64,000 nt of DNA from Bacteroidales bacterium M7 (GCA_001689515.1 LUJR01000004.1:4840-68839), one strand, 5' to 3'; shown: positions 35,501-44,926, counted from the stretch's first letter. The notes: generated from the sequence alone by a model not told the origin. Numbers and translations: made by a program.

Positions 35501-36703
35501 TCAAGGACGTTGCTTTAGTGTCAACACTGTGATTTCAGGTGTCGCACCTATGCGCATTGGCAGACCGACAGTTCCGATGCCTATGTTAACATAGAGTTGA
35601 TGACGCGATGCACCTTTTAACGAGTCGGAGTACAATCCTCCCCAGGTTTCATAGCGCCACGCGGCAGGGGAAACACCACCAAGCTCTATCTGCATGGCAT
35701 GTGTGTGTCCTGACAGTGTCAACGGTATATTGACAGCATTATTGTCTCTGATGCTATCGACCCAATGTGCCGGATTATGCGTCAGGAGTATCTTGACAAG
35801 ACTATCGCCGGGTGTAGGATATGCGCGAGACAACGACCCATAAATCTTAAAAGGAGGATCCCCTACATTCTCGACCCCGATGAGCGCAACCGAATCTCGT
35901 CCAGACCGCAACATGACCGATTCGTTAAGCAGCAACTTCCACCCCATATCCTTACGGATATAATTGACAAGTGATTGGAAATCGGTCTGTTTGGCTTCTT
36001 CTGACTCCCAATCGGAGTAGTCTCCATAGTCATGGTTGCCGAGTATCGCATATACACCGTCGGGAGAATCAAGCTGTCGCAACACATTGATATGCGGCAG
36101 GATTTCCGCAGTATGTCTGTTGACTATATCACCGGTAAATAATATCGCATCGGGATGCAGATTGTTGACTGCAGACACTATCTTTGCAAGATATGTCGTA
36201 TCATTGCCATATGTCCCGGTGTGTAAGTCAGAAATCTGCACTAACTTATATCCATCAAAACCATCCGGAAGATTGTCTATATATACAGTCTTTTCCACTA
36301 TCTGATGGTTGAAACGGTTGACCAAAGCACCCCACCACATGGCGCCAAAGACTATAATGCCAGCTACTGCGCCACTGTGGGTAAGCCATTTCATGCGGTG
36401 CCGATGCCACAGCTTAGGTGCCGATGCGAGAAGATCCACCACAACAAACACCAATTTCGCACTATAGACGGTCATGTAGCCAAACAGCATCCACATGATA
36501 CATAGAAGCGTCTCATCAGAGCCTGACCGTCGCGGCAGAGATACAGCTACAATCAGGAATATCCACAACAGCAATGCGGAAACCATCTGCACTCGACTGT
36601 ATATCCGCGATTTCAGACGCGATTTCAGAGCTTTCCAGATATAAAAATCCAGTACAAAACTCAAAAAAAGCACGACAATCAATGCTATTATAGGAATCCT
36701 CAT
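35501..36703 (-). CDS. Membrane-anchored metallophosphoesterase
   Basis: A 400-residue calcineurin-like phosphoesterase. The first 130 residues hold about four transmembrane helices. The catalytic domain has the five metal motifs in order: ISDLHTG near 160, FTGDIVN near 190, LGNHDYG near 222, LLTHNPAHW near 305 and SGHTHAMQ near 328. It resembles YkuE and other membrane-anchored phosphoesterases, some of which hydrolyse UDP-2,3-diacylglucosamine; the substrate here cannot be read from the sequence. It is transcribed in the same direction as tex and lies 50 nt downstream of the acyltransferase gene. Confidence 0.9.
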   Translation of the reverse strand: MRIPIIALIVVLFLSFVLDFYIWKALKSRLKSRIYSRVQMVSALLLWIFLIVAVSLPRRSGSDETLLCIMWMLFGYMTVYSAKLVFVVVDLLASAPKLWHRHRMKWLTHSGAVAGIIVFGAMWWGALVNRFNHQIVEKTVYIDNLPDGFDGYKLVQISDLHTGTYGNDTTYLAKIVSAVNNLHPDAILFTGDIVNRHTAEILPHINVLRQLDSPDGVYAILGNHDYGDYSDWESEEAKQTDFQSLVNYIRKDMGWKLLLNESVMLRSGRDSVALIGVENVGDPPFKIYGSLSRAYPTPGDSLVKILLTHNPAHWVDSIRDNNAVNIPLTLSGHTHAMQIELGGVSPAAWRYETWGGLYSDSLKGASRHQLYVNIGIGTVGLPMRIGATPEITVLTLKQRP

Positions 36704-36753
36704 CAGCTGCGTCTAATATTAATCATATATTTACCGTTCTACCGATAAGCACC

Positions 36754-37926
36754 TTAAGATATTGCAGCCTGTTGGGCGGCAAGCTTATTATAGAGAGGAT
36801 TGGCATACATCTCAAACATTTTTTTCCGTAAGAACTGGCGGTCACCGAATGTAAGATCCGGGACATCGATCTTATCTATCTGTTTTTCAATGTAATCTTT
36901 GAAAGCGGCACATTCTACAGGCGTATAATCTGCTGCATATCTTGTATTATCCTTAAGCAGGTCGGCAGCTATGTAATTTATCGGATATATCCTGTAACCG
37001 AGATGGATTGCATTATCTACCATACGACAGGCTTGCTGGATTACATCCAGACGCTTGGCACTGTCGGGGATTTTGGCGATAAGAGGTGACAAATCCTTGG
37101 AGATGCTGAAATGTACGCGTCCTTTGTATTGCAACAATCCGGTCTCCATGCTCAGCAGATCGTCATGCTGTGACTTTTTAAACTCGGGGTTGCGCTCCTT
37201 TAGCAGAAACTCCTTAGCCTTGAGATAGTCATTAGGATCATACTCATATGATATCGACACGGGAGTCAGATGGATCATCTCCAGATTACGGGCTGTAGAG
37301 CGCTTGCCTTCAAGAGCGAGCATCTTCATCAGGCTTTCCTGGGTGACATCATTAGAATCTTTGGCGCGACCTTCTCTCTGGGCAATCCATACACTTTCAT
37401 GTTTATGCATGATAGCATAATGTATGTATGCCGAAAGCTGCATCGCAGCCTTGAGAGCCTGCGTCATCTTCAGATTACGCTTGACTATGAAGCTCTTGTT
37501 GATCTTCACGAGGTCTGAAATCCACTCGTAGATGAGCAGGTTGTCACCTATCGCTATCTCTGATGTGGGCTTATTGTTGCGTAGAAAACACAGATTGAGA
37601 AAAGATGCGTCAAGCACTATGTCCCTATGGTTGGTGATAAATGTGCTTGCATGCTCATCGGAGACGTTTTCGATGCCATCGTAAGTGATGCCATCAGTGG
37701 TTTTGGAGGCAAGGAGCTCCAGAAAGGGTCCCATTACCTTGGTCTGTAGAGTGTTCTTGTCTGGAACGTTTAACAATTCTTTGACAAATTCTTTATAATC
37801 TACATCGGGCATTACCCACCTTACAGCATGCTCAAAACCGGGTTCTTCAACCAGTTTCGACATTTTGTCCCGAAATTCCGTATCCTCAAATGGAGCTATT
37901 TCTTTAAGATTATATTCTTCAAACAT
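36754..37926 (-). CDS. PlsC/PlsB-type phospholipid acyltransferase
   Basis: A 390-residue glycerolipid acyltransferase. Block I is NHRDIVLD near 99-106 (His and Asp catalytic pair), and block III is REGRAKDS near 182-187, the glycerol-3-phosphate binding EGR motif. It is larger than typical PlsC and has no clear membrane helix at the N terminus. Likely reaction: acylation of lysophosphatidate or glycerol-3-phosphate in phospholipid synthesis. A -7 box (TAAATTTG, minus strand) at 38001-38008 gives a 70-nt leader. Confidence 0.82.
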   Translation of the reverse strand: MFEEYNLKEIAPFEDTEFRDKMSKLVEEPGFEHAVRWVMPDVDYKEFVKELLNVPDKNTLQTKVMGPFLELLASKTTDGITYDGIENVSDEHASTFITNHRDIVLDASFLNLCFLRNNKPTSEIAIGDNLLIYEWISDLVKINKSFIVKRNLKMTQALKAAMQLSAYIHYAIMHKHESVWIAQREGRAKDSNDVTQESLMKMLALEGKRSTARNLEMIHLTPVSISYEYDPNDYLKAKEFLLKERNPEFKKSQHDDLLSMETGLLQYKGRVHFSISKDLSPLIAKIPDSAKRLDVIQQACRMVDNAIHLGYRIYPINYIAADLLKDNTRYAADYTPVECAAFKDYIEKQIDKIDVPDLTFGDRQFLRKKMFEMYANPLYNKLAAQQAAIS

Positions 37927-38000
37927 GCCTGTCTGTAAGATTTATTGCATCAGACCATGGTCTATATGGTCTATGGATGTACTGAAATTGAAAGTGATTT

Positions 38001-38008
38001 CAAATTTA
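38001..38008 (-). promoter_or_regulatory. -7 box for the acyltransferase gene
   Basis: TAAATTTG on the minus strand. Between it and ATG 37926 lies GACCATGGTC near 37951-37960, a 10-bp perfect palindrome that could be an operator or part of a leader hairpin. Confidence 0.45.
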
Positions 38009-38092
38009 CACTTTTTTCGTCTCACACGTGACACGATATGTCAATATTTAGAAAATTTTATCATTTGGCACAGCCTTACACGCTGGCAGATA

Positions 38093-39163
38093 TCAGATAT
38101 TGGCACTTTTACTGTTCATATCGTCCATATACTTGCGCCAACGTTCTATCAATCCAGTCATATCGGCGGGAATATCAGCTGTGAAAAACATCTCCTCACC
38201 TGTGCGCGGATGCCTGAATCCGAGAGTGCGTGCATGTAACGCCTGCCGTGGACATACAGTAAAGCTATTGGATATGAACTTGTTATATGCAGCGCTTCTG
38301 TTTCCGCGCAATACTTGGTCTCCGCCATATCTGGCATCGTTAAACAACGGATGTCCGATATGCTTCATGTGGACTCGTATCTGATGTGTTCTGCCCGTCT
38401 CCAAGCGACATCTGACCACAGCCACATGGCCGAGCGGCTCTATGACCTCATAGTTGGTGGCAGCATATTTGCTGGCAGGGTCATCAAGAGGAAATGTCGT
38501 CATCTGCAATCTATCCTTGGGATTACGTCCGATATTGGTCTCTATGCGCCCGGATGCTGGCACTGGTACGCCCCATGTCACGCATACATACTCTCGCTTG
38601 GTGGTTTTGTCAAAAAACTGCTTACCAAGGTTAGTCTTTGCGTCAGGCGTTTTTGCCACAACGAGCAGTCCGGAAGTATCTTTGTCAATGCGGTGCACAA
38701 GTCCCAGACGCGGGTCATTGACATCATAATCCGGTGTATCTCTGAAATGCCATGCCAAGGCGTTGACGAGGGTCCCGTTGTAATTGCCATGCCCTGGATG
38801 CACCACCAGCCCTGCCGGTTTGTTGACCACAAGCACCTCGCGGTCTTCATATACTATGTCCAGAGGTATGTCTTCGGCAGTTATCTCAAATTCGTAGCGG
38901 GGACGGTCCATTACCACCGATACGACATCAAGAGGCTTGACGCGGTAATTGCTTTTGACCGCATTACCATTGACAAGTATGCATCCAGCCTCGGCAGCCT
39001 GCTGTATCCGGTTACGGGATGATTTTTCTAACCTCTGTACGAGGAATTTGTCTACCCGGAGCAGTTGCTGTCCCTTGTCTGCCACAAAGCGGAAATGTTC
39101 ATACAGCTCCTGATCATTATCGTCAGATTGCAACTCGGGATTATCTATAGTCTCAATTGCCAT
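38093..39163 (-). CDS. RluA-family pseudouridine synthase, RluD-like
   Basis: A 356-residue enzyme that isomerises uridine in rRNA. An S4 RNA-binding domain lies at about 35-85 (LRVDKFLVQRL, GCILVNGNAVKSNYRV). The catalytic motif is HRIDKDTSGLLV with Asp160, followed by KREYVCVTWG and RCRLETGRTHQIRVHMKHIGHP. S4 plus this length fits RluD, which modifies helix 69 of 23S rRNA, but RluC is not excluded. It follows the PASTA gene by 33 nt. Confidence 0.93.
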   Translation of the reverse strand: MAIETIDNPELQSDDNDQELYEHFRFVADKGQQLLRVDKFLVQRLEKSSRNRIQQAAEAGCILVNGNAVKSNYRVKPLDVVSVVMDRPRYEFEITAEDIPLDIVYEDREVLVVNKPAGLVVHPGHGNYNGTLVNALAWHFRDTPDYDVNDPRLGLVHRIDKDTSGLLVVAKTPDAKTNLGKQFFDKTTKREYVCVTWGVPVPASGRIETNIGRNPKDRLQMTTFPLDDPASKYAATNYEVIEPLGHVAVVRCRLETGRTHQIRVHMKHIGHPLFNDARYGGDQVLRGNRSAAYNKFISNSFTVCPRQALHARTLGFRHPRTGEEMFFTADIPADMTGLIERWRKYMDDMNSKSANI

Positions 39164-39196
39164 ACACTCTATTGCCCAAAATCAGATGTGATGCTC

Positions 39197-39829
39197 CTAT
39201 TCAGACAATATGTCTATGTCGGCATCTCCCATATCCATGCTGTCGGTGTCTTGTGTCATACCGTCGCCATAGCGCAGTATAACCTTACCGTTGATAGGAA
39301 TACGCATACCTGCTTTTATGGGTGCCCCATGATATTCAGCACCCAGCACGAGTTCGCGGTATTCTGATTCGACAGGCACTTCTACTATGTTTTTAATCCC
39401 GAGACCCGACAGTATGGATCTTGCCTGGCGCAAAGATATATCGGTCAATGCCGGCACGGTAATCATGCGCGGATAAAAAGCGTTGACAGTAAGATAAACC
39501 GTGCGGCCAGGCTTAACTTCGTTGCCAGGACGTGGATTCTGTTCGATGACACTACCGCGCTTTGCCTTGTCGTCATAGACGGAGTCGCTCAGCTCGCACA
39601 CCATACCTGCTTCGGCTATGGTTGCCAAGGCTTGATCATACGGCAAGCCCTTGACCGATGGCACTATAGCTGTTTTGCCGTGGTCAGTCCAGTAACCGAG
39701 CCATGTCATGGCAATCCACCCGAGCACAAAAGCCAGTATAATCATTACCAGGATATTGATTATGACTACCACTACGGCAGGTTTCTTGGGCTTGAGCATC
39801 TTTTTATCTGATGGCTGACTGTTATCCAC
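39197..39829 (-). CDS. PASTA-domain membrane protein
   Basis: A 210-residue protein starting with GTG (an in-frame ATG lies 30 nt inside). A cytoplasmic N terminus of about 17 residues is followed by one transmembrane helix (about 18-42) and two PASTA domains (VPSVKGLPYDQALATIAEAG, VPALTDISLRQARSILSGLG), each about 65 residues, outside the membrane. PASTA domains bind peptidoglycan stem peptides or help penicillin-binding proteins and kinases; here there is no kinase or transpeptidase attached, as is usual in Bacteroidetes. A -7 box lies about 65 nt upstream. Confidence 0.9.
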   Translation of the reverse strand: MDNSQPSDKKMLKPKKPAVVVVIINILVMIILAFVLGWIAMTWLGYWTDHGKTAIVPSVKGLPYDQALATIAEAGMVCELSDSVYDDKAKRGSVIEQNPRPGNEVKPGRTVYLTVNAFYPRMITVPALTDISLRQARSILSGLGIKNIVEVPVESEYRELVLGAEYHGAPIKAGMRIPINGKVILRYGDGMTQDTDSMDMGDADIDILSE

Positions 39830-39891
39830 GGTTATTGCTATTTAATGATGAGATTGGGATAGGAAGATTTTATCTGCGAGACAAAATTACG

Positions 39892-39899
39892 AATATTTT
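39892..39899 (-). promoter_or_regulatory. -7 box for the PASTA-RluD transcript
   Basis: TAATTTTG on the minus strand, TAnnTTTG consensus, just past the stop of the aspartokinase-like gene. Confidence 0.45.
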
Positions 39900-39924
39900 T
39901 TGAAAAAACGTTCTATGCCTTAGA

Positions 39925-40779
39925 CTAATAGACTGATGTGAACGCTCCCTCTGGGTTGAATGTATTCCTGACGGTGAGAGGAATTTTCACATCTTCCATG
40001 ATTTCCAAAGCTGGGGCATAGACCACTTTGGCGCCGTGGAGCGACATTTCCAAAGCTTCGCGGTAGGTCAATGATGGGATATGCTTGGCGGTCGGATTCT
40101 GACGCGGATCGGCTGTCATGTAGCCGTCGACATCCGTCCATATCTCTATCTTTTTGCTACGGAGCGCACGTGCCAATATTGCTGCAGTAAGGTCACTGCC
40201 TCCACGTCCGAGATTAGTGATATGTCCGTCATGTGCAGAGGCTATAAACCCTGGCACTACGTAGACGTCTGCATTGTTGCTTTGAAAATAGGCGTTTATG
40301 TTAGTAAACGTTTTATCCTTGTCTACACTGCGATTGTCGCCGGTAGTATGTATGAGATCAAGCACCGGTACCAACACCGTATCCTTAGAGCCGAAGATGC
40401 GTGAGATGAACAGGCTTGACAGCCTTTCACCATAACTTATTATGCGATCTTGGAAATACTCGTCATGTGCACGATTATCAATATCATGGCGAAGCTCGTT
40501 AAGAAGTGTTGATATAGATGACAGCACCTCCGCTTGCTCGTCCTCTCCTATCAGATTTTCTGTCAACTCGGCGTACCTTTTACCGAATGTATCTACGAGA
40601 TATGATATGCGGGCTGATGTCTTGTCCGTTTTTGACAGCTCTACAAGTTGGTCAGTCATACCGCTCAATGCTGATACGACCACTATGACAGGTTCTTCAT
40701 GGGACATGACAATATCCCTTACATATTCAAGTGCTCGGGTACTGCCGACTGAAGTGCCCCCGAATTTAAGGACTTTCAT
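39925..40779 (-). CDS. Aspartokinase catalytic domain without ACT or homoserine dehydrogenase parts
   Basis: A 284-residue protein that covers only the kinase domain: KFGGTSVGS at 4-12, LGRGGSDLTAA near 198, WTDVDGYMTADPR near 218 and HGAKVVYAPALEIM. Relatives in Bacteroidetes are usually ThrA, a fusion of about 810 residues of aspartokinase, ACT domains and homoserine dehydrogenase. Here the frame ends in NTFNPEG followed by AFTSVY and a stop, exactly where the ACT part would begin, and no remnant of the rest follows in 39830-39924. It could be a natural single-domain isoform or a truncated thrA. Without ACT domains, feedback control by threonine or lysine should be absent. It has its own -7 box. 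Confidence 0.85.
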   Translation of the reverse strand: MKVLKFGGTSVGSTRALEYVRDIVMSHEEPVIVVVSALSGMTDQLVELSKTDKTSARISYLVDTFGKRYAELTENLIGEDEQAEVLSSISTLLNELRHDIDNRAHDEYFQDRIISYGERLSSLFISRIFGSKDTVLVPVLDLIHTTGDNRSVDKDKTFTNINAYFQSNNADVYVVPGFIASAHDGHITNLGRGGSDLTAAILARALRSKKIEIWTDVDGYMTADPRQNPTAKHIPSLTYREALEMSLHGAKVVYAPALEIMEDVKIPLTVRNTFNPEGAFTSVY

Positions 40780-40843
40780 GGGATATGAAACTCGATACTT
40801 ATTTTGTTGAAACGGTTACGATTCTATTTTACAAAAACGAGCA

Positions 40844-40851
40844 CAAATTTA
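40844..40851 (-). promoter_or_regulatory. -7 box for the short aspartokinase gene
   Basis: TAAATTTG on the minus strand, about 65 nt upstream of ATG 40779, in the gap after the UDG-family gene. Confidence 0.45.
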
Positions 40852-40864
40852 TGCAAATATTTTT

Positions 40865-41470
40865 TCATATTACGCCAGCCTTGTGGAGAAACTGGCGATA
40901 ATATTCGGCTTTCTGTTCTAATTTCATGGGGTATGCTCTTGATGTGGACGGCAATCGTGAAATATGAAGCATCCTGTCGGGGTTGTGATACATGGCATCA
41001 CACCATTGTCCCATCTTAGGAGCGATGCTGTCGGTTATCAGAGCTAATGTATCCGCCGCTTTTTCGCCAGTTGTGGCAAGATACTGACACTTAGGCATCT
41101 GCTCCAGAAGTGACGCTAATGGGACGGGCTCGATGATTTCAAGGAACTTGTCAGATGCATTGTCCTTCAATCGCCTGATCAGATGCCCGGTGTCATTGAG
41201 CGCAATGTGATGCTCTGTCATAAGTGCTCTGATAGCCTGCTCGTCAAACTTCTTTTCCGAAGGCAGCCATAGAGCATCTTTGTCATTGAGGAAAATCAGT
41301 CCCATTATCCTCCAGAAATCATTAATGGGATTGGGGTAGTAGAATTCCATGCTCCATCTGTTGGGTTTCGGAGGGAAAGTACCCATGATGAGGACGGTCG
41401 CGCCTTCTGGAGTGAATGGAGGAAACGGATGGACCTCCGTCGGTAGCATATCGGTGTCTTTCATATCCAT
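40865..41470 (-). CDS. Uracil-DNA glycosylase superfamily protein
   Basis: A 201-residue protein with the features of the UDG superfamily as found in Bacteroidetes: the first active-site motif LIMGTFPPKPNRW near 27-39, the aromatic uracil-stacking stretch FYYPNPINDFW, the central Asn in IALNDTGHLIRR, and the C-terminal loop ISRLPSTSRAY in place of the HPSP motif of the classic enzymes. It probably removes uracil or a related damaged base in mismatches. Not Ung itself. A bidirectional terminator separates it from glyA. Confidence 0.75.
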   Translation of the reverse strand: MDMKDTDMLPTEVHPFPPFTPEGATVLIMGTFPPKPNRWSMEFYYPNPINDFWRIMGLIFLNDKDALWLPSEKKFDEQAIRALMTEHHIALNDTGHLIRRLKDNASDKFLEIIEPVPLASLLEQMPKCQYLATTGEKAADTLALITDSIAPKMGQWCDAMYHNPDRMLHISRLPSTSRAYPMKLEQKAEYYRQFLHKAGVI

Positions 41471-41511
41471 CTAACAAATATGTATGTGGCAATTGTTTTG
41501 ACTAAACAATT

Positions 41512-41548
41512 AAAAACGGCAGGACATAACATCTGCCCTGCCGTTTTT
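41512..41548 (-). terminator. Intrinsic terminator after glyA
   Basis: AAAAACGGCAGG at 41512-41523 pairs perfectly with CCTGCCGTTTTT at 41537-41548 (12 bp, T run on either strand). It lies 17 nt past the glyA stop on the minus strand and closes the valS-pyrBI-glyA gene run. Confidence 0.88.
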
Positions 41549-41564
41549 ATATGTATGGGTCTGA

Positions 41565-42845
41565 TTAGTATGCAAACATGGGGTAATCAGCCATCATGTC
41601 ATTGACTTTGCCACGCACAGCCTTGATGCTGGCTTCGTCTTCGGGAGCTGAAAGCACGGTGTCAATCATCTCTACGATTTCGCCCATCTTGTCCTCCTTG
41701 ACACCGCGTGTGGTGATGGCAGGAGTTCCGAGGCGCACACCTGATGTCTGGAAGGGTGAGCGGCTGTCAAAGGGTACCATATTCTTGTTGGCTGTGATAT
41801 CGGCATCTACAAGAGCCTTTTCTGCCACCTTGCCGGTCAGTTCTGGGTACTTGGTGCGCAGGTCCACGAGGATGCAGTGGTTGTCAGTGCCGTCTGACAC
41901 GATTTTGTAACCCTTGTCCATGAGAGCCTGAGCCATGACGGCAGCGTTTTTCTTGACCTGAGCCTGATATTCCTTATAGCTGGGCTGCAATGCTTCGCTG
42001 AATGCCACTGCCTTTGCTGCAATGACATGTTCGAGCGGACCGCCCTGTACACCGGGGAATACCGCGCTGTCAAGCAGAGACGACATCATGCGTGTAACAC
42101 CCTTCGGTGTCTTCTTGCCCCAGGGGTTTTCGAAGTCCTTGCCAAGCATGATGATACCGCCACGCGGACCGCGGAGAGTCTTGTGGGTGGTCGATGTCAC
42201 GATATGAGCATGCTTCAGAGGGTTGTCGAGCAGACCTGCGGCGATAAGACCTGCGGGATGTGCCATGTCGACCATGAAGATGGCGCCGATTTCGTCAGCA
42301 AGCTTGCGCATGCGGGCGTAGTCCCATTCGCGAGAGTAGGCACTTGCACCGCCGATGATCAGTTTGGGACGCTCGCGGCGGGCTACTTCTTCCATCTGGT
42401 CATAATCAACCAGACCTGTTTCAGCATTGACATTATACTCCAGTGCATGGAACACGAGACCTGAGAAGTTGACTGGGCTTCCATGGCTCAGGTGACCGCC
42501 GTGGCTCAGATTGAGACCTAAGAATTTGTCACCCGGCTGAATTGTCGCCATGAATACAGCCATATTGGCTTGGGCGCCCGAGTGTGGCTGTACATTGGCA
42601 TACTCTGCTCCGAAGATTTCTTTCAAGCGGTCGATAGCGAGCTGTTCGGCTTCATCTACCACCTGGCATCCGCCGTAGTAGCGGTGACCGGGATATCCCT
42701 CGGCATACTTGTTGGTGAGGCATGACCCCATGGCCTGCATAACCTGGTCACTGACAAAATTCTCGGATGCAATCAGCTCGATGCCTTTTTTCTGACGCTG
42801 ATGCTCGCGCTCGATGATGTCAAAAATCTTGTTGTCTCTTTCCAT
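41565..42845 (-). CDS. glyA: Serine hydroxymethyltransferase
   Basis: This PLP enzyme converts serine and tetrahydrofolate to glycine and methylene-tetrahydrofolate, the main supply of one-carbon units. The 426-residue protein has ELIASENFVSDQV near 21, NKYAEGYPGHRYYGG, VDMAHPAGLIAAG with the PLP-binding Asp/His, and STTHKTLRGPRGG near 220 with the PLP lysine. It closes a row of nucleotide and amino-acid genes (valS, pyrB, pyrI, flavin reductase) in the same direction, though a 50-nt gap may hold its own promoter. Confidence 0.98.
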   Translation of the reverse strand: MERDNKIFDIIEREHQRQKKGIELIASENFVSDQVMQAMGSCLTNKYAEGYPGHRYYGGCQVVDEAEQLAIDRLKEIFGAEYANVQPHSGAQANMAVFMATIQPGDKFLGLNLSHGGHLSHGSPVNFSGLVFHALEYNVNAETGLVDYDQMEEVARRERPKLIIGGASAYSREWDYARMRKLADEIGAIFMVDMAHPAGLIAAGLLDNPLKHAHIVTSTTHKTLRGPRGGIIMLGKDFENPWGKKTPKGVTRMMSSLLDSAVFPGVQGGPLEHVIAAKAVAFSEALQPSYKEYQAQVKKNAAVMAQALMDKGYKIVSDGTDNHCILVDLRTKYPELTGKVAEKALVDADITANKNMVPFDSRSPFQTSGVRLGTPAITTRGVKEDKMGEIVEMIDTVLSAPEDEASIKAVRGKVNDMMADYPMFAY

Positions 42846-42896
42846 AACTGTAGATTAGTGTGGGGAAGTTGTTGTTTAAGATATTTGTTGTGTTAT

Positions 42897-43469
42897 TTAT
42901 TTCTTTTTCTTCTGCACGGAGAAACCGAATTTACCGATCTTTTCACCCTGCTTATAGTAACCGCCGTGGTTATAGTTGATCAGATGCGCCAAGTCAAGTC
43001 TGAATGCATCTGTCTCAGGATCAAAAAGCGATTCATCAGCTCTGACATTGAGCACTTCGGCGATAAACATGTCATGAGTGCCGAGACTGATGATTTCTTT
43101 CACGCGGCATTCGATATTCACAGGGCTTTCGGCTATGCTGGGGCATGCTACTTTTACTCCGTCTATCGGTGTCAGACCGGTCTCTTTCCATTTGTCATAA
43201 TCTGCACCTGAGCGTACTCCTGCCCAATCAGTGGCAGCAGCCATCTTCTCGGTGGTCAGATTGATGGTAAACTCCATCCTATCCTTGATTATCGGATAGC
43301 TGTGGCGTCCAGGGCGCACTGATATGTAGCACATGGCTGGGTCGCTGCATATGGTGCCTGTCCATGACACTGTAAGCATGTTGCTCTTCTCAGCCGTGCC
43401 GCATGTCACTATGACGGCAGGGAGAGGGTAAAGCATCGTGCCGGGTCGGAGGTTGCGTTTCTGTTCCAT
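42897..43469 (-). CDS. Flavin reductase family protein
   Basis: A 190-residue FMN-binding split-barrel protein. It carries the family start region MLYPLPAVIVTCG, the flavin phosphate-binding NMLTVSWTGTICSDPAMCYISV cut here at the loop, and the ESPVNIECRVKEIISLGTH region cut likewise. The closest named groups are flavoredoxins and reductase components of two-component monooxygenases. The physiological partner is unknown. The tail is four lysines. Spacing of 27 nt to pyrI suggests cotranscription. Confidence 0.88.
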   Translation of the reverse strand: MEQKRNLRPGTMLYPLPAVIVTCGTAEKSNMLTVSWTGTICSDPAMCYISVRPGRHSYPIIKDRMEFTINLTTEKMAAATDWAGVRSGADYDKWKETGLTPIDGVKVACPSIAESPVNIECRVKEIISLGTHDMFIAEVLNVRADESLFDPETDAFRLDLAHLINYNHGGYYKQGEKIGKFGFSVQKKKK

Positions 43470-43496
43470 ATATCTGATAGGATAGTTGAGAGGATT

Positions 43497-43967
43497 TTAT
43501 TCGATTACAGCATCTTTGCTTGTCAGTGCACGTCCGCAATAGTGGCAACGCAGTATCACATGCTCTTTGTCAATTACGTCAAATTTAGTTTTCAGAGGCT
43601 CGTTGTTGGTGATACATTTCGGATTGGGGCACTTAACTATGCCGAGTATGCGGTCGGGCAGCACCACCTCTCTCTTCTCGGCGACTTCATAGTCGCGTAT
43701 GATGTTGATTTTGGCTTTGGGAGCCACGATGGCTATGCGGTTAAGCGTGTTCTCGTCAAACTCCACATCGCTGACCTTGATGATGCCCTTCTTTCCGAGT
43801 TTGCTGCTTTCAAGGTTATTACCGATGGTGATTGCAGTCTGGAGATTTTCAATTCCTAATATCCTTACGGCTTTAAACAGCATCGAACCGGGGATATGGT
43901 CTATCACCGTGCCGTTGCGGAGCGCGGCTACTGCAAGCGACTTTTTTGATGTATGTGATGCGCTCAT
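43497..43967 (-). CDS. pyrI: Aspartate carbamoyltransferase regulatory subunit
   Basis: PyrI binds CTP or ATP and controls the catalytic PyrB trimers. The 156-residue protein has the allosteric domain (RNGTVIDHIPGSMLFKAV, cut at the nucleotide site) and the zinc domain with four cysteines in CPNPKCITN and CHYCGRAL. Its start overlaps the pyrB stop by four bases, so the subunits are translationally coupled. Confidence 0.97.
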   Translation of the reverse strand: MSASHTSKKSLAVAALRNGTVIDHIPGSMLFKAVRILGIENLQTAITIGNNLESSKLGKKGIIKVSDVEFDENTLNRIAIVAPKAKINIIRDYEVAEKREVVLPDRILGIVKCPNPKCITNNEPLKTKFDVIDKEHVILRCHYCGRALTSKDAVIE

Positions 43968-44905
43968 TTGACAGTGTTATGCTTCAGGGTTGACAAATCT
44001 ATTCCTAATGCGCGGCATATGATGGCTTGGCGGGTGTAGAGACCGTTCTTGGCTTGCTGGAAATAATATGCCTTGGGGTTATCATCCACATCCTGGGCTA
44101 TCTCGTTGACGCGGGGCAGCGGATGGAGTATCTTCAGATTGGGCTTGGAAGTATCAAGCATGGAGTTATGCAGCGAGTAGCGGTCTTTGACACGTTCATA
44201 TTCCATCAGGTCGGTAAACCGCTCGCGTTGCACACGGGTCATGTAGATGATGTCTGACGAATCGATGACTTCCTTGCTGAAATCGCTCTCCTCTGTGAAT
44301 TTGATACCCTTGTCACGGCAAAATTGCTTGTATTCTTCTGGCATCCTAAGCTCTTCGCATGCCACGAAGCGGAATGTAGGGTTGAAATACTGCATCGCCA
44401 TGATGAGCGAATGCACCGTGCGGCCATATTTGAGGTCGCCCACAAGGGTTATGGTCAGGTCGGTGAGCCGTCCTTGGGTTTTATATATGGAGTAAAGGTC
44501 AAGCATGGTCTGCGACGGATGCTGGTTGGCTCCGTCACCGGCATTGATGACCGGTACATCGGTCACCTCAGTGGCATAACGTGCCGCTCCTTCTATGAAG
44601 TGGCGCATGATGATGAGATCCACATAGTTGCTGACCATCTTGATGGTGTCCTTGAGGGTTTCACCTTTTGATGTACTTGTGGTGCCGGCATCCGAAAATC
44701 CGATGACCCTGCCGCCGAGGCGGTTGACTGCCGTCTCAAAACTCAGGCGCGTGCGGGTTGACGGCTCAAAAAAGAGAGTTGCCACGACCTTGCCGTCAAG
44801 CAGCTTGTGGTCGGGATGAGCCTCAAAAAACGAGGCTGTCTCCAGAAGCTCAAGTATCTCGGACTTGTTGATGTCGGTTATTGAAACCAGACTGCTGTTG
44901 CTCAT
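43964..44905 (-). CDS. pyrB: Aspartate carbamoyltransferase catalytic subunit
   Basis: PyrB joins carbamoyl phosphate and aspartate, the committed step of pyrimidine synthesis. The 313-residue protein has the carbamoyl-phosphate site FEPSTRTRLSFETA near 48-61, the RHFIEGAARY region, GDGANQHPSQTMLD near 130 and the aspartate loop HPLPRVNEIAQDVD near 265. It lies 21 nt downstream of valS and overlaps pyrI by 4 nt. pyrF is elsewhere in this window (57887). Confidence 0.98.
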   Translation of the reverse strand: MSNSSLVSITDINKSEILELLETASFFEAHPDHKLLDGKVVATLFFEPSTRTRLSFETAVNRLGGRVIGFSDAGTTSTSKGETLKDTIKMVSNYVDLIIMRHFIEGAARYATEVTDVPVINAGDGANQHPSQTMLDLYSIYKTQGRLTDLTITLVGDLKYGRTVHSLIMAMQYFNPTFRFVACEELRMPEEYKQFCRDKGIKFTEESDFSKEVIDSSDIIYMTRVQRERFTDLMEYERVKDRYSLHNSMLDTSKPNLKILHPLPRVNEIAQDVDDNPKAYYFQQAKNGLYTRQAIICRALGIDLSTLKHNTVK

Positions 44906-44926
44906 GATTCAATACATTTAGGTGTG

